From NCBI GenBank assembly GCA_934045075.1, contig OW203740.1:17249878-17313877 (forward strand): DNA of 64,000 nucleotides, written 5' to 3'. This stretch comes from Yponomeuta sedellus. Its lineage: Eukaryota > Arthropoda > Insecta > Lepidoptera > Yponomeutidae. The notes under the pieces are model-generated. The model searched no databases. It had not been told where the DNA came from and was given only the letters and a program-made list of their open reading frames with translations. Position numbers and translations under genes: made by a program. Below, piece by piece: positions 30,723 through 40,990 of the stretch (its first letter is position 1; each line of letters begins with the position of its first letter).

Positions 30723-30915
30723 CTGCCGGCATCAGCGAAATATCGAACCTCTTTACAATATTATCTGTATTATTTACAGGCAGCGACATCTGGCTGAAGT
30801 AATTTGCATCACTTAGCCAGAGGTTGCGGGTTCGAGTCCCATGGGTGGATTTTTTAGGCTCTAAGTAGGTTTTTAAAATTGTCAGCACGGGTTAGTGCAT
30901 TAAAAATAATATAAT
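30723..30915 (+). mobile_element. P-SINE, rearranged copy
   Basis: It starts in antisense ('GCCGGCATCAGCGAAATA', 'AGGCAGCGACATCTGGCTGA'), switches at about 30814 to the sense tRNA 3' half ('GCCAGAGGTTGCGGGTTCGA') and continues past the usual 3' end into 'CACGGGTTAGTGCATTAAAA'. The last block shows that unit-to-unit junction sequence was copied. Confidence 0.7.
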
Positions 30916-31025
30916 AGTGAAGAAATGTTTTATACGTAGGTTACACTATAAGTTTTGTGTAACTTAAAAAAAACATGTTATAGCCAAAATATTATGTTTA
31001 TTGCTTTCAAAATACTCTCTTTGTT

Positions 31026-31511
31026 ATACTATTTTTATTTTTAATGCACTAATCCGTGCTAAGGACAAATTTAAAAACCTATTTAGAGGCTAAAAATTTC
31101 ACCCATGCCGGGATTCAAACCCGCAACCTCTGGTTATCCGTGCCAGCGCTCTTCCAATTGAGCTAATGGGCGAACCGGCATCAGTGAAATTTCGAACCTC
31201 CACACTATTCTCTGTATTACGTACAGGCAGCACACAAGCAGACATTTGTCCTTAGCACGGGTTAGTGCATTAAAAATAAAAATAGTATAAACTTGTGGGT
31301 ACAGTGATATCATTCCGATGTAAAACCTAACTGCAAAGTAGGTAGTCGAGGCTACAGGGTAATACAGAGAATAGTGTAAAGAGGTTCGAAATTTCACTGA
31401 TGCCGGTGAGTCGCCCATTAGCTCAATTGGAAGAGCGCTGGCACGGATAGCCAGAGGTTGCGGGTTCGAATCCCGGCATGGGTGAAATTTTTAGCCTCTA
31501 AATAGGTTTTT
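31026..31511 (+). mobile_element. P-SINE, 486-bp head-to-head copy with two tRNA-like domains
   Basis: Bounded by an exact 16-bp duplication AAATACTCTCTTTGTT (31010-31025, 31512-31527). It begins with the family 5' end and runs through a complete antisense tRNA-like domain (31110-31172). It then passes at about 31241 into the sense junction block 'TTAGCACGGGTTAGTGCATT' and a complete sense tRNA-like domain (31413-31484), and ends at the family 3' end. One duplication encloses the whole, so it is a single insertion. Confidence 0.9.
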
Positions 31512-31527
31512 AAATACTCTCTTTGTT

Positions 31528-32209
31528 GTTTGTTTTGGTTTGGAATTTGGGTCCCGTCTGCATAGTAGTTCTCAGAAGTGCGCGGGCCTTAGTAAAGTAT
31601 CATAAATATAGTCTATAAATGCGGGCATTTGACCGCACGCTAAGAAACCGCTGATATGTATCAGAATACCTAATGATCATCAGCATAAAAACTAAATGTT
31701 TACATAATGCACGTCAAAGCTGTTAGTTTCACAATTAATGGATTATGTGGAGAAGAAACTAACGAAGAAACTCCACCGACTTAGTTACCTTGCAATGATG
31801 GAGTTACATTATTTAGTACATTATCATGCATTCTATTAATGCGGGCATTTGACCGCACGCTAAGTAACTGGTAGTGTGTTACAGCATTAAGATCCCTATT
31901 TGAGCCGCCATGACGATAGACTACCGGTGGCACTTACGTAATCCCGACCTACCTCTGTACCTATGGAACAAGAAATTCGCTTATTACATGAGGTCTACTC
32001 TTTTACTAAAGTAATATCATAGATAGAGAACAAGTAAAAGAAGAGAAAAGAAAGAAAGTAAGAGAGACATAGAGAAGCAAGGTTGCCAACCTAAGATAGC
32101 AGACGGCAAATAAAGAAGAAGATAGATAATACTTGATTATACATAACAAAAGACTGAAATAAAAATAGCCAACAACCCGACTGCGCGGGACTAACGTGGC
32201 CCGCACTGG
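31528..32209. other. unassigned, with a 27-bp exact direct repeat
   Basis: The same 27 bases occur at 31618-31644 and 31838-31864 and contain the small hairpin TGCGG...CCGCA. Otherwise this is AT-rich DNA with a purine-rich patch at 32020-32080. No gene was recognised. Confidence 0.45.
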
Positions 32210-32262
32210 GATTCGAACCTGGGTCTCTCCCTTCCGAGTCCATTGTTCTACCCACTGGGTTA
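32210..32262 (-). mobile_element. tRNA-like SINE head, truncated
   Basis: Antisense head 'TGGGATTCGAACCTGGGTCT' and 'TTGTTCTACCCACTGGGTT', cut off by a LINE tail at 32262. Confidence 0.6.
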
Positions 32263-32587
32263 GATTAGATTAGAACTCTTTATTGCACACACCAGAAAAC
32301 CAAATACATAAAAAGGCTTACACATCTAAGCTATTGCCGTATACAATTGGCGGTCTGGGCTACCGCCGCATTATATAGTCATCGTCATTGTCAGGCTATA
32401 CTAGTCCACTGCTGGACATAGTCCTCCCCTAAGGAGCGCCACGTTGTGCTATCATAGGGGGTAATGTAGTATTATAACAATATTGTATTAGGTATGTGCT
32501 GTATAGGATTTTTTTTGTGAGTAACGAACAATAAACAGCGGTAAAGTTCACGCTCATCTCGATGGTCGTAACCACGTTTAGATTCGA

Positions 32588-32940
32588 TATCAACCCTCGT
32601 ATGTCCCACTGCTGGGTCACGGGTCTCTCCCTGCATCGCAGGAAGGTTAGGCCATACTTCACTACAGGGGCCAAGACCGGGTTGGTGGAGGATTGTAACA
32701 CAGTGGTAGGCCTTACTTTCAGAAGCTATCAAGCCACCCATAAAGTCTCTGACATGGCATAGTCGTACGGACAGTCATTACATGACAGCCCGTACCAACG
32801 GCTTAACATGTCTTGCGAAGCACGGAAGCGCTCGGAAAAATGCCACAAGAAGGTCACCCATTCTGCACGTGACCGCGCCTGTTGTTGTTTAACTCAAGCG
32901 ATTGATTCCAATCACTCGGCTAGGCCACGAGCGCTTCGAT
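32588..32940 (-). mobile_element. 5S-SINE type A, full length
   Basis: About 350 bp on the minus strand from the tail ('CGATATCAACCC') to the 5S-like head at 32870-32940, where the inverted 5S words are still recognisable. A clear duplication was not found. Confidence 0.78.
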
Positions 32941-33359
32941 TAGGTAGAGCTACTTAGATTTTTTTGTTATTTCTAAGCTATTAATATATTTATTTTATTT
33001 TATTTACAGACAACTTGGTCCAGTGTTAAATTAATAGCAATAAATTTAGAACTTAGCCTCATTTAATGTGTAACAGTGACTTGGTGCGTTAAATTTGTCT
33101 ATGTCTTGAGTAGAGCCCCTGTCTAACGTCTGTCATAGTCGACAAATGCCGCCCTGAAAGAGGCATGTTGTTAATTGGCGCTATTCATTCCAGTGAAAAG
33201 GCGTCTCGAGCGAGTGTTTGATGACGTCACGCCGCGTGTTTTTGTGGTTGCAGCGTTGACTTGTCGGTGCTAACTAGCGCTACCAATAGAAACAAATCAT
33301 ATCTTCCTTTTTAATCCGTCTTTGGAAAAAGTGAACAGGATAAATCCCACTTATATTTT

Positions 33360-33538
33360 ACACTATTTTTTATTTTTAATGCACTAACCCGTGCTAAGGA
33401 ACAAATTTAAAAAATTTGATGCCGTGAGTCGCCCATTGGCTCAATTGGTAGAGCGCTGGTACGGATAGCCAGAGGTTGCGGGTTCGAGTCCCGGCATGGG
33501 TGAAATTTTTAGCCTCTAAATAGGTTTTTAAATTTGTT
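33360..33538 (+). mobile_element. P-SINE, compact 179-bp copy
   Basis: An exact 14-bp duplication CCCACTTATATTTT (33346-33359, 33539-33552). Order: 5' arm ACACTATTTTTTATTTTTAA, 'CCGTGCTAAGGAACAAATTT', the tRNA-like domain (33431-33502) and 36 bp of 3' end. This is the simplest copy and the cleanest view of the family's end points. Confidence 0.92.
33431..33502 (+). other. tRNA-like cloverleaf inside P-SINE
   Basis: A 72-nt domain that folds as a tRNA: D arm GCTC..GAGC; anticodon arm with stem CTGGY/GCCAG and 7-nt loop ACGGATA; TTCGAGT T-loop; and pairing acceptor ends. The bases in the anticodon position would be GGA, but position 33 is C instead of U and the variable loop is short, so it is not a functional tRNA-Ser gene. 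A-box and B-box words for RNA polymerase III are intact. Confidence 0.75.
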
Positions 33539-33552
33539 CCCACTTATATTTT

Positions 33553-33870
33553 TTTTTAATGCACTAACCCGTGCTAAGGATAATTTTTAAAAGACTATTT
33601 AGAGGCTAAAAATTCCACCCATGCCGGATCTCGAACCCGCGACCTCTGGCTAACCGTGCCAGCGCTCTCCCGATTGAGGTAATGGGCAACTAACCGGCAT
33701 CAGTGAAAATTCGAACCTCTTTACAATACTCTCTGTATTACGTACAGGCAGCAACATGTGGCTGAAGTAATTTGCATCACTTGCAGCCCCGAGTACCTTA
33801 CTTTGCAGTTAGGTTTTACATCGGAATGATATCGCTGTACCCGCATGATTTTATTCTTTTTAATGCACTA
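33553..33870 (-). mobile_element. P-SINE, antisense unit with start of a second
   Basis: A full antisense unit from 'TTTTTAATGCACTAACCCGT' to 'GCTGTACCCGCATGATTTTA', followed directly by another 'TTTTTAATGCACTAACC', so the copy contains a unit-unit junction. Confidence 0.75.
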
Positions 33871-34370
33871 ACCAAATCAAAAATAAATCATAAATCCTAA
33901 TGAATGAGCTCTATGCAATAAGACCGCCAATTGTTCTGTATCCTTTTAATCATTTTAATGAAATGAAAAGAATAGGTTTAATTCAAAGTAGCGCAGAAAC
34001 TGCGGCCCAATGAACGTTACAATTCAAACTAGGTGCCCATTTCAAATCCCAGGTAATTTTGGAGGAAAAAACGAACAAAAAACTCCAAAGTTAGTCTTTT
34101 CAAAGTCCTTAATTAACAGAGTTTACGTATTTCTTATAAAACATAGCACTCACGCATTGTACTGGCTTTAATTCCAGACCTCATTGTCATCTAAATAATC
34201 CTTTATGTTATAGTAGCCCTTTTGGCACAACGTGATCTTAACACATTTTATGAACCGCGTTTCAGGTAAGCTTAATATATATTCGAGGATTTTATTATAG
34301 AAGTGTATACAATTAATGCCCCATGAATGATGTATTAACCTTTGCCAGCCTAAATAGTGGGAACAAAAGT

Positions 34371-34742
34371 TTATTTTATTCTTTTTAATGCCCGGACCCC
34401 TGCTAAGGACAATTTTTAAAAACCTATTTAGAGGCTGAAAATTCCCGCTTAAAATTTTAGAGGCTAAAAACCTGCGAGACTAACCGGAGAAAAACCAGAG
34501 CTAACCGTGCCAGCGCTCTCCCAACTGAGCTAATGGGCGACTCACCGGCATCAGTGAAATTTCGAACCTCTTTACAATACAATCTGTATTACGTACAGCC
34601 AACAACATCTGGCTGAAGTCATTTGCATCACTTGCAGCACCGAGTACCTACTTTGCAGTTAGGTTTTGCATCGGAATCATGCAGAGGGTTGCAGGTTCGA
34701 TTCCGGCTTGGGTGGAATTTTTAGCCTCTAAATAGGTTTTTA
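34371..34742 (-). mobile_element. P-SINE, antisense unit plus sense 3' end
   Basis: Antisense unit with a local internal duplication of the 'TTTAGAGGCT' region, then from 34678 the sense 3' half ('GGTTGCAGGTTCGATTCC') to the family 3' end. The Ty3 element is inserted 6 bp further on. Approximate 'AAGTTTAT' duplications flank the SINE. Confidence 0.7.
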
Positions 34743-34748
34743 TAAGTT

Positions 34749-35187
34749 TGTAGCGGTCAAGCGACTAAATACCCGCTCCGCTTATGCTCCTGTGAACGCG
34801 TCCTTAGGAACAAGTTTTATGCAGCCACTCCCCGTCTCGCCGCACCTCACCGCCCGCGGCGCCTAAGCGTGAGCTGCGGCCGCGCCGGCCGCGCGGACAG
34901 ACCAACACGCCAGTCGTGCTCGTATCACCGCTCTCGAACCACGACGCTCGCGCGCGCTTTATTGCCTTTGTATAATTTACGTAGCTACTTACTTATTACT
35001 TCTAAATCTTTGTACATATATTTTGCTTCGCTGTTGTATTATAATTCTTTCTTCAATTCTAAATAATACGCTTCATTTCATCTTCGCTAAAACCCTTTTC
35101 TTACTATCGAACTGTGCTTGCTGTCTTCAACTTCTACTTCAACTAAACGATATCTATCGTGGAGTGAGTAACTACATCATCTCCACA
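34749..35187 (+). repeat. 5' LTR of the Ty3 element
   Basis: 439 bp, TG...CA, with a GC-rich first half and AT-rich second half. No difference seen from 39266-39704. Short open frames inside both LTRs are not genes. Confidence 0.95.
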
Positions 35188-35190
35188 AAT

Positions 35191-35203
35191 TGGTGACCCC
35201 GAC
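35191..35203 (+). promoter_or_regulatory. primer binding site, tRNA-Trp type
   Basis: TGGTGACCCCGAC starts 3 bp after the LTR and is complementary to the 3' end of insect tRNA-Trp with CCA. Confidence 0.8.
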
Positions 35204-35344
35204 TGAAGAAGAGATCCTGCGTTTCACGGAGTATAAGGTAGAAGCGGATAACTTTCCTACATTCTTCGCACGGCGACGTAACGGACAAAGAAATAACGGT
35301 AATTTAAAATCATAAGCGGTGAGCGTTTTTTAATATAACCTACT

Positions 35345-36148
35345 ATGAGTGAGCCCAAAGAAACCGAACAAGTGAACCGTGTAGGCATAAAGGCGCCTAT
35401 ATTCTCTCCCGAAGATGCAGATTTGTGGTTTGCACAAATGGAAGCACAATTCGCTTTGGCTAAAATAACGGTGGATGAAACAAAGTTCTATTACATCACT
35501 TCTAGTCTAGAGCCACAATATGCTAAGGAGGTTAAGGACGTAATTAAGGCACCACCAGTTACTGATAAGTACTTAAAGCTTAAGACGGAATTAATTAAGC
35601 GTCTATCTGCATCACAAGAAAAGCGCGTAAAACAACTTCTGGTGCACGAAGAGCTTGGCGATCGGAAGCCGTCGCAATTCCTCCGACATTTAAAAGATTT
35701 AGCCGGTCCCGCAGTACCTTCAGAGTTCCTGTTTACCCTGTGGTCCAGTCGTTTGCCGCAAAACATACAAACGATCTTGGCCTTGCAGATGGATTTACCG
35801 TTAGAAAAGCAGGGTGAGTTAGCTGACAAGGTGCATGAAATAGCTCCATCCAGTCCTCAGGTAGCCATGGCCAGCACATCCTCCTCTCCAAACTGCGAGA
35901 TGATGAAGGAGATCAGCGAACTACGGAAGCAAGTAGAACTGCTTACTACTCGCCTGAACCGAGGCGGACGCTCACACTCACGCTCCAGGTACAACCGTAA
36001 CGGTCACTCACGCAGTCGCTCTAGACCAAAACAGCCACCGTCAGATCATCCGCACTGTTTTTACCACTTCAACTACGGTGAGAAGGCCCGCAATTGCAAG
36101 CAGCCGTGTACCTTCAAGGCGGAAAACTATCAGGGCGGTCGCAAGTAG
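35345..36148 (+). CDS. gag: Gag of the Ty3 element
   Basis: 267 aa from the first ATG after a short leader. Residues ~15-180 are a retrotransposon Gag capsid region ([51 protein letters not shown]). A coiled-coil-like [18 protein letters not shown] segment and an Arg/Ser-rich patch follow. The C-terminal finger CFYH...ARNCKQPC has the spacing CX2HX9CX3C, unlike the usual CCHC knuckle. The frame overlaps pol by 55 bp. Confidence 0.92.
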   Translation: MSEPKETEQVNRVGIKAPIFSPEDADLWFAQMEAQFALAKITVDETKFYYITSSLEPQYAKEVKDVIKAPPVTDKYLKLKTELIKRLSASQEKRVKQLLVHEELGDRKPSQFLRHLKDLAGPAVPSEFLFTLWSSRLPQNIQTILALQMDLPLEKQGELADKVHEIAPSSPQVAMASTSSSPNCEMMKEISELRKQVELLTTRLNRGGRSHSRSRYNRNGHSRSRSRPKQPPSDHPHCFYHFNYGEKARNCKQPCTFKAENYQGGRK

Positions 36149-39100
36149 CGGCCAACGACTGCCCTCACCCAACAGGCCGTCTGTTTGTTACTGACCGATC
36201 GACGAAGATGCAGTTCCTCGTGGACACTGGCTCTGACTTGTGTGTTTTCCCGCGGTCCCACATCAAGACGCCCTGTCCCAAGTCGAAGTTTGATCTAATC
36301 GCTGCCAACAACTCTGTGATCCACACATATGGCCCGGTAACACTCCACCTTGATTTCGGACTCAGACGCGACTTCCAATGGAAATTTACCATAGCTGACG
36401 TGTCAAAACCAATAATAGGTGTTGATTTTCTCATCCACTACAATCTTTTAGTAGACTGCCGGAACCAACGCATCGTGGACAACCTGACGACTCTCACTGC
36501 GCCTGCTACTTCATCTGGAGTTTCTGAGGAACTTGCTTCTGTAAAAGCCGTCACTGGAGAATCAGAATTTCATCAACTGTTGCGCGAGTTTCCCGAGATC
36601 ACCAGACCGGCAGGTATACTATCGGCTCCTAAGCATAACACTTTGCACTTTATTAGGACGACGCCTGGCCCACCTGTCTCTTCAAAACCTCGTCGCCTCG
36701 ATCCAATACGCATGCAGGCAGCTAAAAAAGAATTCGAGGACATGCTTTCCAGTGGAGTTGCCAGACGTTCAGAAAGTCCGTGGTCCTCAGCCCTACATCT
36801 CGTCAAAAAGAAAGATGACGGTTGGAGACCCTGTGGCGACTATCGGTCACTTAATTCTCGTACAATCCCTGACCACTACCCGATTCGTCATATCCATGAC
36901 TTTTCTTATCAACTTTCTGGATGTACTATCTTCTCTAAGTGCGACTTGATAAAGGCTTACAACCAGATTGCCGTCAACCCAGACGATATACCGAAAACGG
37001 CCATTACGACGCCGTTCGGCCTTTTCGAATTTCCATTCATGACGTTTGGACTCATGAATGCGGCGCAGACCTTTCAACGGTTTATCGATGAGGTACTTCT
37101 TGGTCTCAACTTTTGCTACGGCTATATTGACGACATACTCGTGTTTTCAAGATCAGTAGAAGAGCACAGAGAACATCTGCGTCAACTATTTCAGCGCCTG
37201 AAACAGTACGGCATCCTCGTTAACACTAGCAAGTGTGTACTCGGCGCTCCAGAGGTCGAATTTCTTGGCTTCAACGTATCTGCAGCTGGTATAAAACCAC
37301 TTGAGAGCAAGGTCCAAGCAATCCAGGAGTTTCCTGTCCCAAAATCCGTCAAGGAACTACGTCGCTTCTTAGGAATGCTCAACTTTTACCGCCGATTCAT
37401 TCCTAACGCTGCGCGATTACAAGCGCCCTTGAACGAAGCCTTGACGGGACCAAAAATGAAAGGTTCACATCCTGTTGACATGACGCCAGAGAGACTCAAC
37501 GCCTTCGTCGACTGCAAGACTTCTTTATCTCAAGCGACCCTTCTTGCTCACCCGGACACCTCTGCGGAACTAGCTATAGTTACTGATGCCTCTGACACGG
37601 CTCTTGGAGCAGTTCTGCAACAGCGTTCTGGTAAGAACTGGCAGCCTCTGGCTTTCTTCTCCCACATTTTTTCTGAGCTGAACACTGCTCAGAAAAAATA
37701 TAGTCCGTATGACAGAGAACTTCTGGCTATTTATGAGGCGATAAAATATTTTCGCCATATGGTTGAGGCAAGGATATTTACCGTCTTTACAGACCACAAA
37801 CCTCTCACCTTTGCCTTTTCTATGAATAAAGACAAATGTTCCCCACGGCAGTACAGGTACCTCGATTTTATCTCACAATTTACGACAGATATAAGGTACA
37901 TACCAGGCAAGGACAACATTGTTGCTGACGCTTTGTCCCGTGTGGAAAAGGTCACTCCAGCCATCGACTACGAGACCCTCGCACGTCTTCAGAATGATGA
38001 CCCTGAACTGCAAGAGCTTTTACGTCATGGCACTACCTTGAGGCTCGAAAAGGTAAAAAGCGCAGACTGTGACTTACCTGTCTACTGCGACACTTCTGTT
38101 CAACCTCCTCGACCATACATCACGCCACAATTGCGCAAGCAAGTCTTTGACACGTTGCACAATTTACACCACCCAGGAAGATCAGCTACGGTGCGACTGG
38201 TAACACAGAGATTTGTTTGGCCAGGGATTCGCAAGGATAGTAGAGAGTGGGCACGGCAATGCTTGAATTGCCAGAAATCCAAGATATCCCGACATACCAT
38301 TTCCCCCCTTTCCTCCTTCCTAGCCCCTTCCTCGAGGTTCTCCCATATCCACCTCGATATAGTAGGGCCATTACCGCCTTCTTCTGATTTCAGATATGTT
38401 CTCACTGTCATCGACCGATTTACTCGATGGCCTGAGGCTATCCCAATGAAGGACATCACGGCAGAGACGTGTGCTGCCACCCTTGTTTCTGGCTGGGTAG
38501 CCAGATTCGGCTGTCCTGTGCGAGTGACGACCGACCGTGGTCGTCAGTTTGAGAGCCACCTCTTCAAAGCCCTAACTGCCTTGATTGGTGCGCGCCACTT
38601 CCGCACGACCGCCTACCATCCTGCTGCTAACGGTATCGTCGAACGCATGCATCGTCAGCTCAAAGCGTCCATTATGTGCTACGCTTCCTCGCAGTGGATA
38701 GAAGCTCTGCCCCTGGTCTTGTTGGGCATGAGGAACACCTGGAAGGACGACCTACAAGCGTCCCCTGCTGAACTCGTTTATGGTGAGCCCCTTCTTTTAC
38801 CTGGCCAGTTCCTGTCACCAAAAGACGACTATACTGCGGCTGACATCACAGAGTACGCTACCAGACTCCGTTCTCACATGGCAAAACTGGCACCAACACC
38901 AACTTCGTGGCACAGAAACTCGCCGTTCTACATTCCACGTGACTTACACAACTCCTCACACGTTTTTTTACGCCAAGATCATGTTCGCGGCTCACTGGAA
39001 CCTCCCTATGCTGGACCCTTCGAAGTTATAGAGCGAAAGTCGAAGTACTACACCTTGAAGGTTCGTGGGAAAACAGTAAACGTCTCCATAGATAGACTCA

Positions 39101-39243
39101 AGCCCGCTTACATCATGAAGGAAGTAAACACACCGGTCAGCATTCCAGTCAGCAACACCGCCACTAACACTTCCGTCACGAACCAAGAGCGAAGAACACG
39201 AAGTGGTCGGCGAGTCAAGCTGCCCGATTTTTATCGACCGTAG
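36094..39243 (+). CDS. pol: Pol of the Ty3 element (protease, RT, RNase H, integrase)
   Basis: A 1049-aa frame in the -1 phase relative to gag. It opens at a TTG within the overlap and has no early ATG, so expression by -1 frameshifting is likely. Aspartic protease [13 protein letters not shown] lies at about residue 40. Reverse transcriptase ([20 protein letters not shown]) is at about 240-400. RNase H ([22 protein letters not shown]) is at about 490-580. Integrase follows, with an HHCC domain (HHPGR...CLNCQK) and a DD35E core: LDIVGP, TDRGRQF and NGIVERM, with exactly 35 residues between the last Asp and Glu. A GPF-type module follows near [11 protein letters not shown]. All catalytic residues are present. 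Confidence 0.95.
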   Translation: MQAAVYLQGGKLSGRSQVAANDCPHPTGRLFVTDRSTKMQFLVDTGSDLCVFPRSHIKTPCPKSKFDLIAANNSVIHTYGPVTLHLDFGLRRDFQWKFTIADVSKPIIGVDFLIHYNLLVDCRNQRIVDNLTTLTAPATSSGVSEELASVKAVTGESEFHQLLREFPEITRPAGILSAPKHNTLHFIRTTPGPPVSSKPRRLDPIRMQAAKKEFEDMLSSGVARRSESPWSSALHLVKKKDDGWRPCGDYRSLNSRTIPDHYPIRHIHDFSYQLSGCTIFSKCDLIKAYNQIAVNPDDIPKTAITTPFGLFEFPFMTFGLMNAAQTFQRFIDEVLLGLNFCYGYIDDILVFSRSVEEHREHLRQLFQRLKQYGILVNTSKCVLGAPEVEFLGFNVSAAGIKPLESKVQAIQEFPVPKSVKELRRFLGMLNFYRRFIPNAARLQAPLNEALTGPKMKGSHPVDMTPERLNAFVDCKTSLSQATLLAHPDTSAELAIVTDASDTALGAVLQQRSGKNWQPLAFFSHIFSELNTAQKKYSPYDRELLAIYEAIKYFRHMVEARIFTVFTDHKPLTFAFSMNKDKCSPRQYRYLDFISQFTTDIRYIPGKDNIVADALSRVEKVTPAIDYETLARLQNDDPELQELLRHGTTLRLEKVKSADCDLPVYCDTSVQPPRPYITPQLRKQVFDTLHNLHHPGRSATVRLVTQRFVWPGIRKDSREWARQCLNCQKSKISRHTISPLSSFLAPSSRFSHIHLDIVGPLPPSSDFRYVLTVIDRFTRWPEAIPMKDITAETCAATLVSGWVARFGCPVRVTTDRGRQFESHLFKALTALIGARHFRTTAYHPAANGIVERMHRQLKASIMCYASSQWIEALPLVLLGMRNTWKDDLQASPAELVYGEPLLLPGQFLSPKDDYTAADITEYATRLRSHMAKLAPTPTSWHRNSPFYIPRDLHNSSHVFLRQDHVRGSLEPPYAGPFEVIERKSKYYTLKVRGKTVNVSIDRLKPAYIMKEVNTPVSIPVSNTATNTSVTNQERRTRSGRRVKLPDFYRP
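36121..36127 (+). promoter_or_regulatory. candidate gag-pol frameshift site
   Basis: GGAAAAC lies inside the 55-bp overlap and reads G GAA AAC in the gag phase. A slip back by one base would enter the pol frame. It is an imperfect version of the XXXYYYZ heptamer, because the first three bases are not identical, so it is only a candidate. No strong downstream hairpin was checked. Confidence 0.4.
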
Positions 39244-39253
39244 TCACGGTCTG

Positions 39254-39265
39254 GCGGGGGGAAGA
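39254..39265 (+). promoter_or_regulatory. polypurine tract of the Ty3 element
   Basis: The purine-rich stretch with a run of G and then GAAGA directly precedes the 3' LTR. Confidence 0.75.
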
Positions 39266-39704
39266 TGTAGCGGTCAAGCGACTAAATACCCGCTCCGCTT
39301 ATGCTCCTGTGAACGCGTCCTTAGGAACAAGTTTTATGCAGCCACTCCCCGTCTCGCCGCACCTCACCGCCCGCGGCGCCTAAGCGTGAGCTGCGGCCGC
39401 GCCGGCCGCGCGGACAGACCAACACGCCAGTCGTGCTCGTATCACCGCTCTCGAACCACGACGCTCGCGCGCGCTTTATTGCCTTTGTATAATTTACGTA
39501 GCTACTTACTTATTACTTCTAAATCTTTGTACATATATTTTGCTTCGCTGTTGTATTATAATTCTTTCTTCAATTCTAAATAATACGCTTCATTTCATCT
39601 TCGCTAAAACCCTTTTCTTACTATCGAACTGTGCTTGCTGTCTTCAACTTCTACTTCAACTAAACGATATCTATCGTGGAGTGAGTAACTACATCATCTC
39701 CACA
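39266..39704 (+). repeat. 3' LTR of the Ty3 element
   Basis: 439 bp, same as 34749-35187 by eye, followed by the duplication AGTT. Confidence 0.95.
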
Positions 39705-40057
39705 AGTTTATGTTTATTTTTACCATTTACTTTGTGTTGGCTACCTAAAGTTTTAAAGTTACGTTTGTAAAGAATCTTCGTGTGCAAAGAAGAATATTCC
39801 TATCTTATCTTGTCTTTAATATAGTAACTCTTTTTAGAATCTACTGATAAGAACCTAGGTCCACGATTCTAGAATCGTAAAGCAGCTTTGCCGAAAACGG
39901 CCGTTTTTAACGGAAATCTATTAAAGTCCTTGGTTGATCATCCCAGGTTCTAGACTGTAGGTTTAGAAAATAGTTGTCACAACATTTCTGATGTTCTTTT
40001 TTTGAAAGAAACGTATCATAAAACAAGTTATGTTTTTTATTCCATTGGTGGTGCTTG

Positions 40058-40287
40058 TTCGCACCGCCCAACACCATTTGAGACACCAACATTTGATCGA
40101 TAGCAGTCGTTAAGCCAAGTAAGAGGCCTAAGAGCGGCTTGAAAACTTCTGACAATAAGACCAGCGACTAGTCTTGCAAGCCTCCACCAATCCAGACTTG
40201 GCCCCCGTGGTGGAGTATGGCCTAATACCTTCCTCAGGGAAGAGACCCGTCCCCTTGGTGGGAACATAATGGGCTGATGATGATGAC
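40058..40287 (+). mobile_element. 5S-SINE type B, 5'-truncated
   Basis: Body and tail of type B ('AAAACTTCTGACAATAAGAC', 'TACCTTCCTCAGGGAAGAGA') ending in (GATGAT)n. The head is missing. Confidence 0.75.
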
Positions 40288-40291
40288 ACTA

Positions 40292-40455
40292 TCACACTAA
40301 TATTACGAAGGCGAAAGTTTGTGAGTGTGTATGTTTGTTACTTCTTCACGTCTAAACGACTGAAACGATTTTGACCCCTGGTTTACCGCGTAGGCTACTT
40401 TTGTCGTATTGCTATGAGAAAATTGAACCGCGGTGTTACCCGCGGGACCCTGCTG
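40292..40455 (+). mobile_element. Helitron 5' part
   Basis: It starts TCACACTAATATTACGAAGG and includes 'TACTTCTTCACGTCTAAACG', then decays before a recognisable CTRR end. Confidence 0.7.
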
Positions 40456-40854
40456 TAAATAAATAAATAATTGATACAGTCGAGCAAAATTGGCGCATAT
40501 TTTCAACCGAAGTCAAACCCAAACCCGTTTTCCGTTGTCCTTATCAAAAACTCGGCCATCCCTCCCTCGACGAGGCTCACGAGGAGGAAAATTGCTAAGA
40601 CGTCCAGGGACCGGCAAAATTCATAACTTTACATCAACTTATGAAAAAAAGGAGTGGACGTGCGGCGGGTTCCGCAACACGATAAAGCAGTAATATTATT
40701 ATTTTTATTATGCTTTATTGCACACGAAAAACACAAAAAAGAATACAGTGCAAGAAAGTACATGGACAAGGGCGAGCTTATCTCTGTAAGAGATTTCTTC
40801 CAGCAAACCTTTGTGAGATGTGAAACGTGTATAATTATTATTATAAAAAAATCT

Positions 40855-40990
40855 TTAGGTGGGATGACGAGCTGCGAAAAACTGCCGGCAGTTGCTGGAT
40901 GCGGCAAGCTTAAGACAGGGCGCTATGGCGCTCATTAGGGGAGGGCTATGTCCAGTAGTGGACTACATAATATAGCCTGAAGAAGAAGAA
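40855..40990 (+). mobile_element. LINE 3' end (GAAGAA-tail family)
   Basis: WDDELRKTAGSCWMRQA-type coding tail followed by 'AATATAGCCTGAAGAAGAAG'. 5'-truncated. Confidence 0.75.

Larger units (their letters stand above)
34749..39704 (+). mobile_element. Ty3/gypsy retrotransposon, CsRn1/Kabuki-like, apparently intact
   Basis: A 4956-bp element with 439-bp LTRs identical by eye, both TGTAGC...CCACA, flanked by a 4-bp duplication AGTT (34745-34748 and 39705-39708). It has a tRNA-Trp-type primer site, gag and pol in overlapping frames, all catalytic motifs, and a polypurine tract. The CHCC-type Gag finger and the tRNA-Trp primer are features known for the CsRn1 group, which includes Bombyx Kabuki. 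No stop or frameshift is seen in gag or pol, so it may be competent for transposition. Confidence 0.95.

Noticed and set aside
31029..31290. P-SINE interpreted as a MITE with long terminal inverted repeats
   Set aside because: Duplications are 11-16 bp and variable, and 5'-truncated copies exist, which fits retroposition better than cut-and-paste.
33431..33502. Functional tRNA-Ser(GGA) gene
   Set aside because: It folds as a cloverleaf but has C at position 33, a short variable loop unlike serine tRNAs, variable anticodon loops among copies, and sits inside a retroposon.
34869..35066. 65-aa frame in the LTR (repeated at 39203-39583)
   Set aside because: It duplicates with the LTR and has no homology to known accessory proteins; chance frame.
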